Translations under genes and position numbers: made by a program | Source: Pseudomonas guineae | Lineage (GTDB): Bacteria > Pseudomonadota > Gammaproteobacteria > Pseudomonadales > Pseudomonadaceae | Assembly: GCF_900113745.1 (NCBI RefSeq) | Contig: NZ_FOQL01000003.1 | Coordinates: forward strand, 248,001-312,000 | Direction: 5' to 3' | DNA length: 64,000 nt | In this document: one piece after another, positions 22,454-32,357 of the stretch | Layout of the letters: every line of letters begins with the position of its first letter | Numbering within the stretch: the first letter of the stretch is position 1 | The notes under the pieces: model-generated | What the model was told of the DNA's origin: nothing | The model's input: the letters and a program-made list of their open reading frames with translations, nothing else | The model's database searches: none

Positions 22454-24598
22454 TTAGAACAGCTGGTTCTTCGCCGCTTTTTCCAGCAGCAATGCCGGCG
22501 GCAGGAAGCGCTCGCCGTACTGCTCGGCCAGGTACTGGGCGCGAGCGACGAAATCTTTAACTCCGTACTGGTTGATGAACTGCAGCGCACCGCCGGTCCA
22601 GGCGGCAAAGCCAATGCCGAATATTGAACCGATATTGGCGTCGGCGACCGACTTCAATACGCCCTCCTCCATGCAGCGTACGGTTTCGATAGCCTGGATA
22701 AATAGGATTCGGTCACGCACGTCGAGCTGTGAAATCTGTGCATCGGCCTTCTCGAAACGCGCCTTCAACTCTGGCCACAGGTGCTTCTTACCGCCCACGG
22801 GGTAGTCGTAGAAGCCTGCACCGGCTGCCTTGCCGGGGCGTTTGTACTCGTTGAGCATCATGTCGATCACCGCATACGCTGGGTGCGCGGGAATCTGTTT
22901 GCCTTCGGCGGCCAGGTCCTTGATGGTCTGTTGACGGATATGGTTCATCAGGCTCATCGATACTTCATCGCTGATCGCCAGCGGTCCGACCGGCATACCG
23001 GCCTTGCGCGTTTCGTTCTCGATCATCGCGGCGCTTACGCCTTCACCCAGCATGGCCAAGCCTTCATTGGTGAAGGTGCCAAACACCCGCGAAGTAAAGA
23101 AACCGCGACTGTCGTTGACCACAATCGGGGTTTTCTTGATCTGCATGACGTAATCGAAGCCGCGCGCCAAGGTTTCGTCGCTGGTGTGTTCGCCCTTGAT
23201 GATTTCCACCAACGGCATCTTGTCTACCGGGCTGAAGAAATGTAGGCCGATAAACTTGTCCTGCTTCTGCACCGCGCCAGCCAGGCCGGTGATCGGCAAG
23301 GTCGAGGTGTTGGACGCGATCACCGCATCAGACATCGCCGCACGCTCAGCCGCAGCGGTGACGTTGGCTTTGAGGTCGCGATCCTCAAAGACCGCTTCGA
23401 TGATCAGGTCGCAACCTTCAAAGTCAGCATCACTGATGGTCGGTTTGATCCGCGCCAGGATGCCATCACGTTTCTCGGCGCTCATCTGGCCACGGCCGAC
23501 CTTCTTCTCTAGCAGCTTGGCTGAGTAGTCCTTACCCTTCTCGGCGCCTTCGATGGAGACATCCTTGAGCACCACGTCGATGCCTGCCACCGCCGACACA
23601 TAGGCAATCCCAGCCCCCATCATGCCGGCACCGAGCACACCGACCTTCTTGGTCACGTAGGGTTCAAAGCCCTGCGGGCGCGAACCACCTGCATTGATTT
23701 CGTTAAGTTGGAACCAGAAGGTACCAATCATATTCTTCGCCACTTGCCCGGTGGTCAGCTCGGTGAAATAGCGCGCTTCGATGATCTGCGCGGTGTCGAA
23801 GTCGACCTGAGCGCCCTCGACAGCGGCGCACATGATTTTCTCCGGCGCGGGGAAGCAGCCCTTGGTTTTGTCGCGCAGCACGCTCGGAGCGATGGCCAGC
23901 ATCTGCGCCACGTTAGGGCTGGACGGCGTGCCACCAGGAATCTTGTAACCCTTAACATCCCAAGGCTGCACCGCGTTTGGATTGGAGGTAATCCAGGCAC
24001 GCGCCTTGACCATCAGGTCATCTTTGTCAGAGGCCTGCTCATGAATCAGCCCAGCCTTGAGCGCAGCATCCGGGCGCACCTTCTTACCTTCGACAAGATA
24101 CGGCAGAGCTTTTTCCAGACCGAGCAGGCGCACCATGCGCACCACACCGCCGCCGCCCGGCAGCAGGCCAAGGGTCACTTCCGGCAAGCCCAGTTGCACG
24201 CTGGGATTGTCCAAGGCAATACGGTGATGGCAGGCCAAGGCAATTTCCCAGCCGCCGCCCAGTGCTGCGCCATTGATGGCAGCCACTACAGGCTTGCCCA
24301 GGGTTTCCAGGCGGCGTAGCTGGCCTTTGATGTTGAGGATCATCTCGTAGAAGGTTTTTGCGTCGGCCTTGGTGACCTTGATCAGCTCACCCAGATCGCC
24401 GCCGGCGAAGAAGGTCTTCTTCGCCGAGGTAACAATCACCCCGGCGATGGACTCTTTCTCGGCTTCCAAACGGGCAACGATCGCACCCATGGCCTCGCGG
24501 TAGACCGCGTTCATGGTGTTGGCACTCTGGCCGGGCATATCCATGGTCAGTACAACGATGTTGTCCTGGCCTTTTTCGTAACGGATGGCGTCAGTCAT
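22454..24598 (-). CDS. FadB-like multifunctional enoyl-CoA hydratase/3-hydroxyacyl-CoA dehydrogenase
   Basis: The 714-residue two-domain beta-oxidation enzyme has a crotonase part (about 1-190: FFAGGDLGELI, INGAALGGGWEIALACHHRI, LGLLPGGGG) and a dehydrogenase part with the NAD-binding VGVLGAGMMGAGIA (about residue 320), SNTSTLPITG, HFFSPVDKMPLVEI and a C-terminal helical domain. It hydrates enoyl-CoA and oxidises 3-hydroxyacyl-CoA. It is closer to FadJ-type fusions than to the FadB of the fadBA operon. The start is at 24598 after GGGAAGAG. A thiolase gene lies upstream in the same orientation, making a two-gene fatty acid degradation unit. Confidence 0.93.
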   Translation of the reverse strand: MTDAIRYEKGQDNIVVLTMDMPGQSANTMNAVYREAMGAIVARLEAEKESIAGVIVTSAKKTFFAGGDLGELIKVTKADAKTFYEMILNIKGQLRRLETLGKPVVAAINGAALGGGWEIALACHHRIALDNPSVQLGLPEVTLGLLPGGGGVVRMVRLLGLEKALPYLVEGKKVRPDAALKAGLIHEQASDKDDLMVKARAWITSNPNAVQPWDVKGYKIPGGTPSSPNVAQMLAIAPSVLRDKTKGCFPAPEKIMCAAVEGAQVDFDTAQIIEARYFTELTTGQVAKNMIGTFWFQLNEINAGGSRPQGFEPYVTKKVGVLGAGMMGAGIAYVSAVAGIDVVLKDVSIEGAEKGKDYSAKLLEKKVGRGQMSAEKRDGILARIKPTISDADFEGCDLIIEAVFEDRDLKANVTAAAERAAMSDAVIASNTSTLPITGLAGAVQKQDKFIGLHFFSPVDKMPLVEIIKGEHTSDETLARGFDYVMQIKKTPIVVNDSRGFFTSRVFGTFTNEGLAMLGEGVSAAMIENETRKAGMPVGPLAISDEVSMSLMNHIRQQTIKDLAAEGKQIPAHPAYAVIDMMLNEYKRPGKAAGAGFYDYPVGGKKHLWPELKARFEKADAQISQLDVRDRILFIQAIETVRCMEEGVLKSVADANIGSIFGIGFAAWTGGALQFINQYGVKDFVARAQYLAEQYGERFLPPALLLEKAAKNQLF

Positions 24599-24640
24599 TT
24601 TAAATTCTCTTCCCAGGTGTCGGGGGAGCGCTTCAGGGGC

Positions 24641-24756
24641 GTCGCGAGTCAAGGTCAGGCAAGGCGGAAAGCATTCGGAAAGCGGAGTTTGCTGATGCAA
24701 ATGAGCATTCCCGGGGGATTTCCAACGCAGCATGGCCGAGCGCAGCAGCCCGTGAT
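24641..24756. repeat. Dispersed intergenic repeat B, copy 1
   Basis: The block TCGCGAG ... GCAAGGCG ... AAGCGGAGTTT ... AAATGAGCATTCC ... GCAGCATGGCCGA GCGCAGCAG is found again, longer, at 32358-32503. It lies between the thiolase and FadB-like genes. Confidence 0.7.
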
Positions 24757-24762
24757 AGCGCC

Positions 24763-25968
24763 TTAAATTCGTTCAATGATGGTGGCAATACCCATACCGC
24801 CGCCCACACAGAGGGTGGCCAGGCCGTAACGCAACTGGCGCTTCTCCATCTCGTCGAGCAAGGTACCGAGGATGGCGCAACCAGTAGCACCCAGCGGGTG
24901 GCCCATGGCGATGGAGCCGCCGTTGACGTTGACCTTGTCTTCGCTAACGCCCATGTCCTTCATAAACTTCATCACCACCGAGGCAAACGCTTCGTTGACC
25001 TCGAACAGATCGATGTCCGCAATGTTCAGCCCGGCCTTGGCCAGTGCTTTACGCGTGGCCGGCCCGGGGCCGGTGAGCATGATGGTAGGGTCGGTGCCGG
25101 TGACTGCAGTAGCAACAATACGTGCGCGCGGCTTGAGGCCCAGCTCACGGCCCTTGGCTTCGGAGCCAATCAACATCAGCGCCGAACCATCGACGATGCC
25201 CGAGCTGTTGCCTGGTGTGTGCATGTGAGTGATCTGCTCAACATGGCTATAAACGCGCAGCGCAGTACTGTCGAAGCCCATCTGACCCATCATCTCGAAG
25301 CTCGGTTTGAGTTTGCCAAGGCCTTCGAGGGTGGAGTCTCCACGGATAAATTCGTCGTGATCGAGCAGCACAATGCCATTCTGATCCGTGACCGGAATCA
25401 GCGACTTTTTGAAGGAACCGTCTTTGCTGGCACGGGCCGCTTTTTGCTGCGAACGCAGGGCGTAGTTGTCGACGTCACTGCGGCTGAAACCTTCGAGGGT
25501 GGATATCAGATCCGCACCAATACCCTGCGGGGTGAAGTGGGTGGCCATATTAGTGGCCGGGTCCATCACCCAAGCGCCGCCGTCGGAGCCCATAGGGATG
25601 CGCGACATCGACTCGACGCCACCGACCACCACCAAATCCTCAAAACCGGAACGCACCTTCATTGCGCCGAGGTTCACCGCTTCAAGACCTGAGGCGCAGA
25701 AACGGTTGAGCTGCACGCCCGATACGCTGACATCCCAATCGGCGACCATGGCTGCGGTTTTGGCGATGTCAGCACCTTGATCGCCCACGGGCGTTACGCA
25801 GCCGAGCACGATGTCATCGACCTGGCTGGTATCGAGGTTATTGCGCGCTTGCAGCGCCTTGAGCAGGCCAGCGACAAGGTCGACGGGCTTGACGCTGTAA
25901 AGCGCGCCGTCTTTCTTGCCCTTACCGCGGGGCGTGCGCACCGCATCGAAAATAAATGCTTCGGTCAT
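24763..25968 (-). CDS. Acetyl-CoA C-acyltransferase (thiolase)
   Basis: The 401-residue thiolase cleaves 3-ketoacyl-CoA to acetyl-CoA and a shortened acyl-CoA. The acyl-accepting Cys is in [10 protein letters not shown] (about residue 91). The [19 protein letters not shown] (His) and LCVGGGMG (Cys) motifs are all present. The start ATG at 25968 follows GAGGAC. It is upstream of the FadB-like gene with 164 bases between them, occupied by a dispersed repeat. Confidence 0.95.
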   Translation of the reverse strand: MTEAFIFDAVRTPRGKGKKDGALYSVKPVDLVAGLLKALQARNNLDTSQVDDIVLGCVTPVGDQGADIAKTAAMVADWDVSVSGVQLNRFCASGLEAVNLGAMKVRSGFEDLVVVGGVESMSRIPMGSDGGAWVMDPATNMATHFTPQGIGADLISTLEGFSRSDVDNYALRSQQKAARASKDGSFKKSLIPVTDQNGIVLLDHDEFIRGDSTLEGLGKLKPSFEMMGQMGFDSTALRVYSHVEQITHMHTPGNSSGIVDGSALMLIGSEAKGRELGLKPRARIVATAVTGTDPTIMLTGPGPATRKALAKAGLNIADIDLFEVNEAFASVVMKFMKDMGVSEDKVNVNGGSIAMGHPLGATGCAILGTLLDEMEKRQLRYGLATLCVGGGMGIATIIERI

Positions 25969-26421
25969 GGCGTCCTCAGACCTCCAATGGAGGGTGGCTG
26001 GCGGCGCAGGTTGAACCTGCACCTGTTTTTGTTAAGTGGCCCCACCATACGCCGCACCAACACAGTCTCAATGACCGAAATGCTCAGGCCTATTGACCAC
26101 TCAGCTCAGACCAACGGTCAATCACTGAGCAAGTGCGCCTAAGGGCGTCTAGCTCAAGGCCCGCCAGTCGGCGACAAGGCTGGCGTAATAACTGCTTGAA
26201 ACTAGCCCGTGCACCTTAGGAGTTAAGACGTCTATAGGAGGGCACTGCTCACTCCTACAGTTGATTCAAGCCACCTGAAATGCTCTGCAGGTCGGCCGTT
26301 GTAGGTGTCGTCGCCGGGTTTTGCCGGGATGTTTTGAATGATCGCATGAGGCGAGACGGTACATCCGCGCAGTCAATCGGACAGTGACCGCCCGCCGCAA
26401 AAAACAACAAGGCCAATCGCC
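25969..26421. other. Non-coding gap upstream of the thiolase gene
   Basis: No gene is recognised. The region should contain the promoter of the minus-strand thiolase/FadB-like unit, but I see no clear sigma-70 boxes. Confidence 0.3.
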
Positions 26422-26517
26422 ATGCTCAATTCGATAAAAATGCGTCAGGCAGGCATGATCGTTTTTGCCACCACCGTGATCCTGATCCTTCCCAACCTGA
26501 CCCGCCTGGTCAGCTAA
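26422..26517 (+). CDS. Possible 31-residue single-span membrane protein
   Basis: ATG at 26422 after AAGG encodes MLNSIKMRQAGMIVFATTV followed by a hydrophobic stretch and NLTRLVS. The one predicted membrane helix and basic N-terminus fit a small membrane protein. No homologue is recognised, so this is tentative. Confidence 0.35.
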   Translation: MLNSIKMRQAGMIVFATTVILILPNLTRLVS

Positions 26518-26639
26518 TCATCAGCGTTCCTGCCCTGCCCGCCACCGTGGAGTGCGCTGGCAGCGGCAGCACAAACCTCACTAAAGCGAGAAGACCAGCG
26601 CCTATGCTAGGGTTGCCACAATCATCCTAGGAGCTTGCC

Positions 26640-26999
26640 ATGCGCCGTTTAATTGCCACTCTGGGTTTACTCATTTGCATGCCGCTGATGGCCGGAGAAG
26701 CTGAACTCAACGCCGCGGTCACCGCCCTGCAATCCCCTAACACGCTGCTGATCGATGTACGCACCGCAGAGGAATTCGAAGCCGGCGCGTTGCCGAACGC
26801 CGAGCGAATTGGTCACGAGCAGATCGCCAGCCAAATCAGCGCCCTGGCTCCAGACAAAGACACCCCCATCGTCCTCTATTGCCGCAGCGGTCGCCGTTCC
26901 AGCATCGCCGAAAAAAGCCTGCAGGCTATGGGTTACACCAACTTGATCAACGCCGGCGGCTATGATGAGCTGAAATTCGCCCTGGAGTCGCAGGATTGA
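26640..26999 (+). CDS. Periplasmic rhodanese-domain protein
   Basis: The 119-residue protein has a signal peptide (MRRLIATLGLLICMPLMAG) and one rhodanese domain with the active-site loop YCRSGRRS (Cys about residue 81). LIDVRTAEEFEAG is typical of PspE-like single-domain sulfurtransferases. It would move sulfane sulfur in the periplasm. It overlaps the downstream cytochrome c gene by four bases. Confidence 0.9.
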   Translation: MRRLIATLGLLICMPLMAGEAELNAAVTALQSPNTLLIDVRTAEEFEAGALPNAERIGHEQIASQISALAPDKDTPIVLYCRSGRRSSIAEKSLQAMGYTNLINAGGYDELKFALESQD

Positions 27000-27805
27000 A
27001 TCCCCGCATCGCCTGCATTGCCCTGCTCAGTCTGTTGCCCTTCAGCCAGCTGCACGCCGCCGAACTGACCCTGGAGTTGGGCAACGGCAGCCAGCGCCTG
27101 AGCAGCGCCCAACTGCTCGCCCACCCACAGGCGCAAACCGTCGAGATCAACAACGACGTCAGCTACAAACGCCGCATGCACTACCGCGCCATACCACTGG
27201 CGGCGCTGCTGGAAGGCGTGCAGCCGGGTGATCACCTGCAGTTGGTGGCCAGCGACGGCTTTGCCGCCGAACTGTCCGCTGCGCCTGTGCTGAGTAAAAC
27301 CGGCAGCCAAGCCTGGCTGGCTATTGAAGACCCGGCACAACCCTGGCCGCCTCTGGGTAAAGGTAAACCCAGTGCCGGGCCGTTCTACCTGGTTTGGCTA
27401 AAACCAGCCGCCAGCCATATCGGCCCGGAGCAATGGCCGTTCCAGCTGGCCGCCATTCGCAAACTGCCCCCCGTGGCGCAGCGCTTCCCGCAACTCCTCC
27501 CCGCTGTCGCCGCCAGCCCGGCGGCGACAGCGGGCTTTGCTCAATACCAGAAGAACTGCATGGCCTGTCACCGCCTTAACGGTGCCGGCGACTCGCAGTT
27601 CGGCCCGGACCTGAATATTCCGCATAACCCGACGGAGTACTTCAGCAGTGACTTTCTAACCCGCTATATCCGCGATCCACAGAGCTTGCGGCGCTGGCCG
27701 CAAGGCAAAATGTCGGGATTTGCGGTTGAAGTGTTGAGTGATAAGGCATTGGGGGAGTTGGTTGAGTATTTGCGGCATATGGCGGGCCGGAAGGTGAAGC
27801 CTTGA
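26996..27805 (+). CDS. Exported protein with C-terminal cytochrome c domain
   Basis: The 269-residue protein has a signal peptide (about 1-21), a beta-rich domain of about 150 residues resembling the sulfite-oxidase/molybdopterin-like fold (LTLELGNGSQRLSSAQLLAHP, SDGFAAELS, GPFYLVW), and a class I cytochrome c domain with heme motif CMACH near residue 187 and a Met ligand in GKMSGF. The start is TTG at 26996, coupled to the rhodanese stop; GGAG lies upstream. The pairing suggests periplasmic sulfur or electron transfer. Confidence 0.82.
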   Translation: MNPRIACIALLSLLPFSQLHAAELTLELGNGSQRLSSAQLLAHPQAQTVEINNDVSYKRRMHYRAIPLAALLEGVQPGDHLQLVASDGFAAELSAAPVLSKTGSQAWLAIEDPAQPWPPLGKGKPSAGPFYLVWLKPAASHIGPEQWPFQLAAIRKLPPVAQRFPQLLPAVAASPAATAGFAQYQKNCMACHRLNGAGDSQFGPDLNIPHNPTEYFSSDFLTRYIRDPQSLRRWPQGKMSGFAVEVLSDKALGELVEYLRHMAGRKVKP

Positions 27806-27815
27806 GGGCTTCACC
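27793..27815 (+). terminator. Hairpin spanning the cytochrome stop codon
   Basis: GGTGAAGCC/GGCTTCACC is a perfect nine-base stem whose loop contains the TGA stop. There is no T-run, so it may protect the mRNA rather than terminate. Confidence 0.5.
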
Positions 27816-27865
27816 CGTGGACAGCACGTTGTTTAACCACCAACAGTTTTCGACACGCTGTGTTT

Positions 27866-28180
27866 TTGTAGGCGCGGGCTTACCGGCAAATCGAGCTGAA
27901 TAAAAAAACAGCGCGGCCAATAACTAGGCGTTCCTGCCGTTCCTAAAGGTTTTGCAGAGCCTGCCAGCTCGAAGGATGTGGCGGGCCGCGCAGGTTGATT
28001 AACACGATACTTATCAAATTGCCATGCAGCATGGGTATCGCTGCGCTCAACCCACCCTACGGACTAAAAACTCCAGCAGGCACCGCGGGATAGCGGCGAC
28101 CATCGCTCGGCGGGTTACGTGTCGCACAAATACCGTGCGGTTTGATTAAGCTCGAATCAGCGCCACTAACCCACCCTACG
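27866..28180. repeat. REP-like intergenic repeats
   Basis: GTAGGCGCGGGCTTACCGGC (27867-27886) is a degenerate Pseudomonas REP unit. AACCCACCCTACG occurs at 28049-28061 and 28168-28180, the first preceded by GGGTATCGCTGCGCTC, as in a repeat common between Pseudomonas genes. Nothing else is recognised in 27816-28197. Confidence 0.6.
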
Positions 28181-28197
28181 AAGCCAGCGCAGCGCCT

Positions 28198-28995
28198 TTA
28201 CTGCTGTTGCACCTGCAACAACGGCGCTACATCCACCTGTGCGTGCATCTGCTCGATGCCGCCACCGCGGCGCATGCCGCGTACCGGGCAGGCATCCAGA
28301 TAATCCAGGCCTACTGCCAACTTCAAATGCCGCTCCGGCCTGGCAAGGCAGTTGGTTACGTCAAAGCTGTACCAGGCACCATCCAGCCAGGCTTCGGCCC
28401 AGGCGTGGCTGGCCAGATGGTCTTCGCTGTCGGTAAACAGATAGCCCGACACATAACGCGCCGGAACACCCAGGCTGCGCGCGCAGGCGAGAAAGGCGTG
28501 GGCGTGGTCCTGGCAGACGCCCCTGCCGCCGGCGAAGGCCTCGCTGGCGCTGGTTTCCACAGCGGTGGTGCCGGGCTGGTAGCTGATGTGCGCATTCAGC
28601 GCGTACATAAGGTCGATTAGGCCGCTGCGGTCAGCGCGGCTGTGGCTTTGCAACTGGGCGAACTCGCGCAGGGCGGCGTCGGCTTCGGTGAGGCGGGTAA
28701 AGCGCAGAAACGGCCAGGCCGACTGGCTTTCGTGCTCGGCTTCGCGCGACTCGTCAATTTCCACCTGGCCACGGGCACCGATGACGATGGATTCGTGCGG
28801 TTCATCCAGGGTCAGCACATGCAGGATATTGCCGTAGGGGTCAATCTGCGCACGCACTGGGCGCGGCAAACTTAACGTCCAACTGAGCACATGCTGGCGC
28901 TCACTGTCGTGCGGGGTCATGCGCAAATACTGAATGCTGTTGCGTACCTGATCTTCATAGCGATAGGTAGTGTCGTGGCTAATTGACAGTCTCAT
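28198..28995 (-). CDS. Transglutaminase-like protein
   Basis: The 265-residue protein has the bacterial transglutaminase N-terminal beta domain (about 1-85, HDTTYRYEDQVRNS) and a papain-like core with Cys in GVCQDHAHAF, His in SHAWAEAW and Asp in FDVTN. It probably acts as a protease or amidase. It is the last gene of a three-gene overlapping operon with alpha-E and circularly permuted ATP-grasp proteins, a conserved trio whose products may make and process a peptide; the substrate is unknown. Confidence 0.92.
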   Translation of the reverse strand: MRLSISHDTTYRYEDQVRNSIQYLRMTPHDSERQHVLSWTLSLPRPVRAQIDPYGNILHVLTLDEPHESIVIGARGQVEIDESREAEHESQSAWPFLRFTRLTEADAALREFAQLQSHSRADRSGLIDLMYALNAHISYQPGTTAVETSASEAFAGGRGVCQDHAHAFLACARSLGVPARYVSGYLFTDSEDHLASHAWAEAWLDGAWYSFDVTNCLARPERHLKLAVGLDYLDACPVRGMRRGGGIEQMHAQVDVAPLLQVQQQ

Positions 28996-29942
28996 GCGAC
29001 CTCCAGGTAGGAGCTTTGGATGGCTTGACCTAACTGGCGAACCAGCAGGATGAAATCGGTGAGCCAGGCGTGCAGGCCCTCGTCGAGCACTTCTTCGATG
29101 CTGGTGTAACGCAGCCGTGCTTCCAGCTCAGCGGCCAGGCGCTGGGCTGGGCGGCCGTTATCGCCGGGCAGGCTGGCGAGCATCAGGTTGAGCTCGTCCA
29201 TACAAGCGCGCAGCGAGCGCGGTATATCGGCGCGCAGCAGCAACAGTTCGGAGACTTTGCGCGTATCAGGCGAGCCACGGTAGATCTCGGCAAACGCCTC
29301 GAATGACGACAAGGCTCGCAACAGCGCGGTCCACTGGTAGTAACTGCGGGCCGGGCGGCCGTCGACTTCATCGATGTCTTCACCGAGCATTTCATAGCGT
29401 GCATCGATCAGGCGCAGGGTGTTGTCGGCGCGTTCAATAAAGGTGCCCAAACGGATAAAACGGTAGGGGTCGCCACGCATGATGGTGCCGAAAGTGGCGC
29501 CACGAAAGAGGTGCGAGCGTTCCTTAACCCACTCACAGAAGCGGCTGATGCCGTAACGGCCCAGGCCCTGTTCGGCGATGCCGCGAATCTCCAGCCAGGT
29601 GGCATTGATGTTTTCCCACATGTCGGCGGTGATCCGCCCGCGCACGGCGTGAGCGTTGCTGCGTGCGGCCTGCAGGCAGCAATAAATGCTGCCCGGATTG
29701 CTCGCATCCAAGGCGAAGAAATTCAGCATGCGTTCGGCGTGCATCGGGCCGTGGCGCTCCAGGTAGTCATCCAGGGTGCCGGTAATCAGCAGCGGCAGGG
29801 CCAGTTCTTCTAGACCGTCGCCGCGACCGTCTTGCGGCATCAACGACAGCGAGTAGCTGACATCCAGCATGCGCGCCAGGTTCTCCGCACGCTCCAGGTA
29901 GCGCGACATCCAGTACAGGTCAGAGGCCGTTCGACTCAGCAT
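28992..29942 (-). CDS. Alpha-E domain protein (DUF403)
   Basis: The 316-residue, mostly helical protein begins MLSRTASDLYWMSRYLERAEN, the alpha-E signature, and contains WRFERLG-like segments and GTFIERADNTLRLIDARYE. The function is unknown but it always travels with the ATP-grasp protein. It overlaps both neighbours by four and seven bases, indicating translational coupling. Confidence 0.92.
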   Translation of the reverse strand: MLSRTASDLYWMSRYLERAENLARMLDVSYSLSLMPQDGRGDGLEELALPLLITGTLDDYLERHGPMHAERMLNFFALDASNPGSIYCCLQAARSNAHAVRGRITADMWENINATWLEIRGIAEQGLGRYGISRFCEWVKERSHLFRGATFGTIMRGDPYRFIRLGTFIERADNTLRLIDARYEMLGEDIDEVDGRPARSYYQWTALLRALSSFEAFAEIYRGSPDTRKVSELLLLRADIPRSLRACMDELNLMLASLPGDNGRPAQRLAAELEARLRYTSIEEVLDEGLHAWLTDFILLVRQLGQAIQSSYLEVA

Positions 29943-31354
29943 GATGAATCCTCCACGACCCAGGTGTCTTTAGTACCGCCACCTTGAGACGAATTGACCA
30001 CTAACGAGCCTTCGCGCAATGCCACGCGGGTCAGGCCACCAGGGACGATGCGGGTTTCCTTGCCCGACAGCACGAACGGGCGCAGGTCGATATGCCGCGG
30101 TGCAATACCGCGCTCAACAAAGGTCGGACAGGTCGACAGGCACAGGGTCGGCTGGGCGATATAGGCTTCTGGGCGGGCGATCAGCCGCGTGCGGAATTCT
30201 GCGATCTCAGCCTTGCTGGCCGCAGGACCCACCAACATGCCGTAGCCGCCGGAACCCTGGGTTTCCTTGACCACCAGCTGTTCCAGATTGGCCAGCACGT
30301 GGGACAGCTCGGCCGGTTTACGGCATTGAAAGGTCGGCACGTTTTTCAGGATCGGTTCTTCACTCAGGTAGAAGCGGATCATGTCGTCGACATAGGGGTA
30401 GACCGATTTATCGTCCGCCACGCCGGTGCCGACGGCATTGGCCAGCACCACGTTGCCGCTGCGGTAACAGGCCAGCAAGCCGGGCACACCGAGCATGGAG
30501 CCCGGGTTGAACGCCAATGGGTCTAGGAAGGCATCGTCGAGGCGACGATAGATCACATCCACCTGAACAGCCCCGGAGGTGGTGCGCATAAAGAGCTTGT
30601 CGTCGCGCACAAACAGGTCCGCGCCCTCGACCAACTCCACGCCCATCTCGCGGGAGAGGAAGGCATGCTCGAAGTACGTGCTATTGAAGCGCCCCGGCGT
30701 CAGCACCACGACATTGGGGTTATCCAGCGGGCTGGAGGATTTCAGCGTGTCGAGAAGCAAGTTGGGGTAGTGGTCGACCGGTGCCACGCGCTGGGCAGCG
30801 AACAGCTCGGGGAACAGACGCATCATCATCTTGCGGTCTTCGAGCATGTAGCTGACGCCGCTGGGGGTGCGCAGGTTGTCTTCCAGCACGTAGTAGCTGC
30901 CGTCGCCATCACGCACCAGATCGACCCCGGCGATGTGCGCGTAGAGGTCGCGGTGCAGGTTGAGGCCCTGCATGGCGATCTGGTAACCCTCGTTGGCCAG
31001 CACCTGCTCGGCCGGCACAATGCCGGCCTTGATGATGCGCTGGTCGTGGTAGAGGTCGCCAAGGAACATATTCAGCGCCTGCACGCGCTGGATGCAGCCG
31101 CGTTCGACGATGCGCCATTCGCTGGCCGGAATACTGCGCGGAATGATATCGAATGGAATCAGGCGCTCGGTACCCTGATCATCGCCATAAAGGGTAAATG
31201 TGATCCCCGCGCGGTGGAACAGCAGGTCAGCTTCACGGCGGCGCTGGGCCAGCAGTTCCTCCGGGGTGTCCGCCAGCCAACGGGAAAAGGCCTGATAGTG
31301 CGGGCGGACTGCACCACTCGCGTCGTACATCTCATCATAAAAGGTGCGGGCCAT
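29936..31354 (-). CDS. Circularly permuted ATP-grasp protein (type 2)
   Basis: The 472-residue protein combines the former DUF404 and DUF407 regions (LADTPEELLAQRRREAD, IPFDIIPRSIPASEW, VLEDNLRTPSGVSYMLEDR, VKETQGSGGYGMLVGP). ATP-grasp enzymes ligate carboxylates to amines, so a peptide-bond-forming role is likely. It is the first gene of the operon; ATG at 31354 follows AAGGAG. Confidence 0.93.
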   Translation of the reverse strand: MARTFYDEMYDASGAVRPHYQAFSRWLADTPEELLAQRRREADLLFHRAGITFTLYGDDQGTERLIPFDIIPRSIPASEWRIVERGCIQRVQALNMFLGDLYHDQRIIKAGIVPAEQVLANEGYQIAMQGLNLHRDLYAHIAGVDLVRDGDGSYYVLEDNLRTPSGVSYMLEDRKMMMRLFPELFAAQRVAPVDHYPNLLLDTLKSSSPLDNPNVVVLTPGRFNSTYFEHAFLSREMGVELVEGADLFVRDDKLFMRTTSGAVQVDVIYRRLDDAFLDPLAFNPGSMLGVPGLLACYRSGNVVLANAVGTGVADDKSVYPYVDDMIRFYLSEEPILKNVPTFQCRKPAELSHVLANLEQLVVKETQGSGGYGMLVGPAASKAEIAEFRTRLIARPEAYIAQPTLCLSTCPTFVERGIAPRHIDLRPFVLSGKETRIVPGGLTRVALREGSLVVNSSQGGGTKDTWVVEDSSC

Positions 31355-31521
31355 GCCGTACTCCTTGTCAGCCGGTCATGGAGTCAACATTGCAAAGCCC
31401 GCGCCACTACTTAAAAACCTTACGTTTCAATCGGTTAAATAAAACTCGTGTTCATTACGCACCAAGATGAGACGCGCCACTGATTTGCCCATGACAGGCC
31501 GCGCCATTTTATGGCGGCGGC

Positions 31522-32229
31522 CTACAAACCGGCCAAATGCAGCCAGTGGCGATAGAAGCCTTCGGCCACGCGATTCAGCTCAGCGATCTTAGCCGGCAGG
31601 TCGTCGAGCATCTGCGCCCTACTCTGCTGGCTCGCCTGGGTGTCATCCAGCAGGTGGTGCCAATCGCCGAGCCACTGGCGTACCAGGGCTTCATTCATTT
31701 CCGGGTGGCCTTGCAGGGCCAGCACTTTATCGCCCCAGGCAAACGCCTGATTGCTGCACCAGGGGCTGCTGAGCAACGGCTGCGCACCGGCCGGGATGGC
31801 GAAACTGTCGCCATGCCACTGAAACACCGCAAAGCTGTCGGGCAAATGCGCCAGCCACGGGCTTGGTGCGGCCTGATCGAGCCGCCTCAGCGGCTGCCAG
31901 CCACTTTCGGTAAAGGGCATGCGCTGGATTTGCGCGCCCAAAGCCTTGGCCAGCAACTGACCGCCCAGGCAATGGCCGATCAGCGGGATATCGCGGCGGA
32001 TTAAATGCTGCAGCGCCGCCACTTCAGTGGCTATCCAGGGCAGCGGGTCATTCACGCTCATCGGCCCGCCCATAATGGCCACGGCTTTGGGGCGGTCGAG
32101 GTCGATGCCCTCCAGCTCGCCAAGATCAGCGCGTAACACCGTAAAGGCATGGCCTGCTTGCTCCAGCACCTTGCCGAGGTGGGCCGGTGGGCAGTAATCA
32201 ATATGGGTAAAAATCAGGATGTCGGTCAT
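31522..32229 (-). CDS. Class I glutamine amidotransferase-like protein
   Basis: The 235-residue protein has IGHCLGGQLLAKALG (Cys about residue 89) and LQGHPEMN (His-Glu), the GuaA-type triad, without a partner domain. It is distinct from the amidotransferase at 21050. The start ATG at 32229 is preferred over a TTG or CTG codon upstream because MTDILIFTHID is a normal family start. Relatives act on gamma-glutamyl compounds. Confidence 0.87.
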   Translation of the reverse strand: MTDILIFTHIDYCPPAHLGKVLEQAGHAFTVLRADLGELEGIDLDRPKAVAIMGGPMSVNDPLPWIATEVAALQHLIRRDIPLIGHCLGGQLLAKALGAQIQRMPFTESGWQPLRRLDQAAPSPWLAHLPDSFAVFQWHGDSFAIPAGAQPLLSSPWCSNQAFAWGDKVLALQGHPEMNEALVRQWLGDWHHLLDDTQASQQSRAQMLDDLPAKIAELNRVAEGFYRHWLHLAGL

Positions 32230-32357
32230 GCGCCAAGTCTGAAGCAAAGCGCAGGTTGGGGTCGAGGGGCGATTGATTGAGGCGTGAGTTAGCGAGGTAG
32301 AAATGACACCGGCCAGCGTATGGCTGGCCGGTGTATGGATTGCAGAACCTGTTTACG

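Noticed and set aside
24898..25692. Plus-strand open frame over the thiolase gene
   Set aside because: It is antisense to a clear thiolase and has no recognisable domain.
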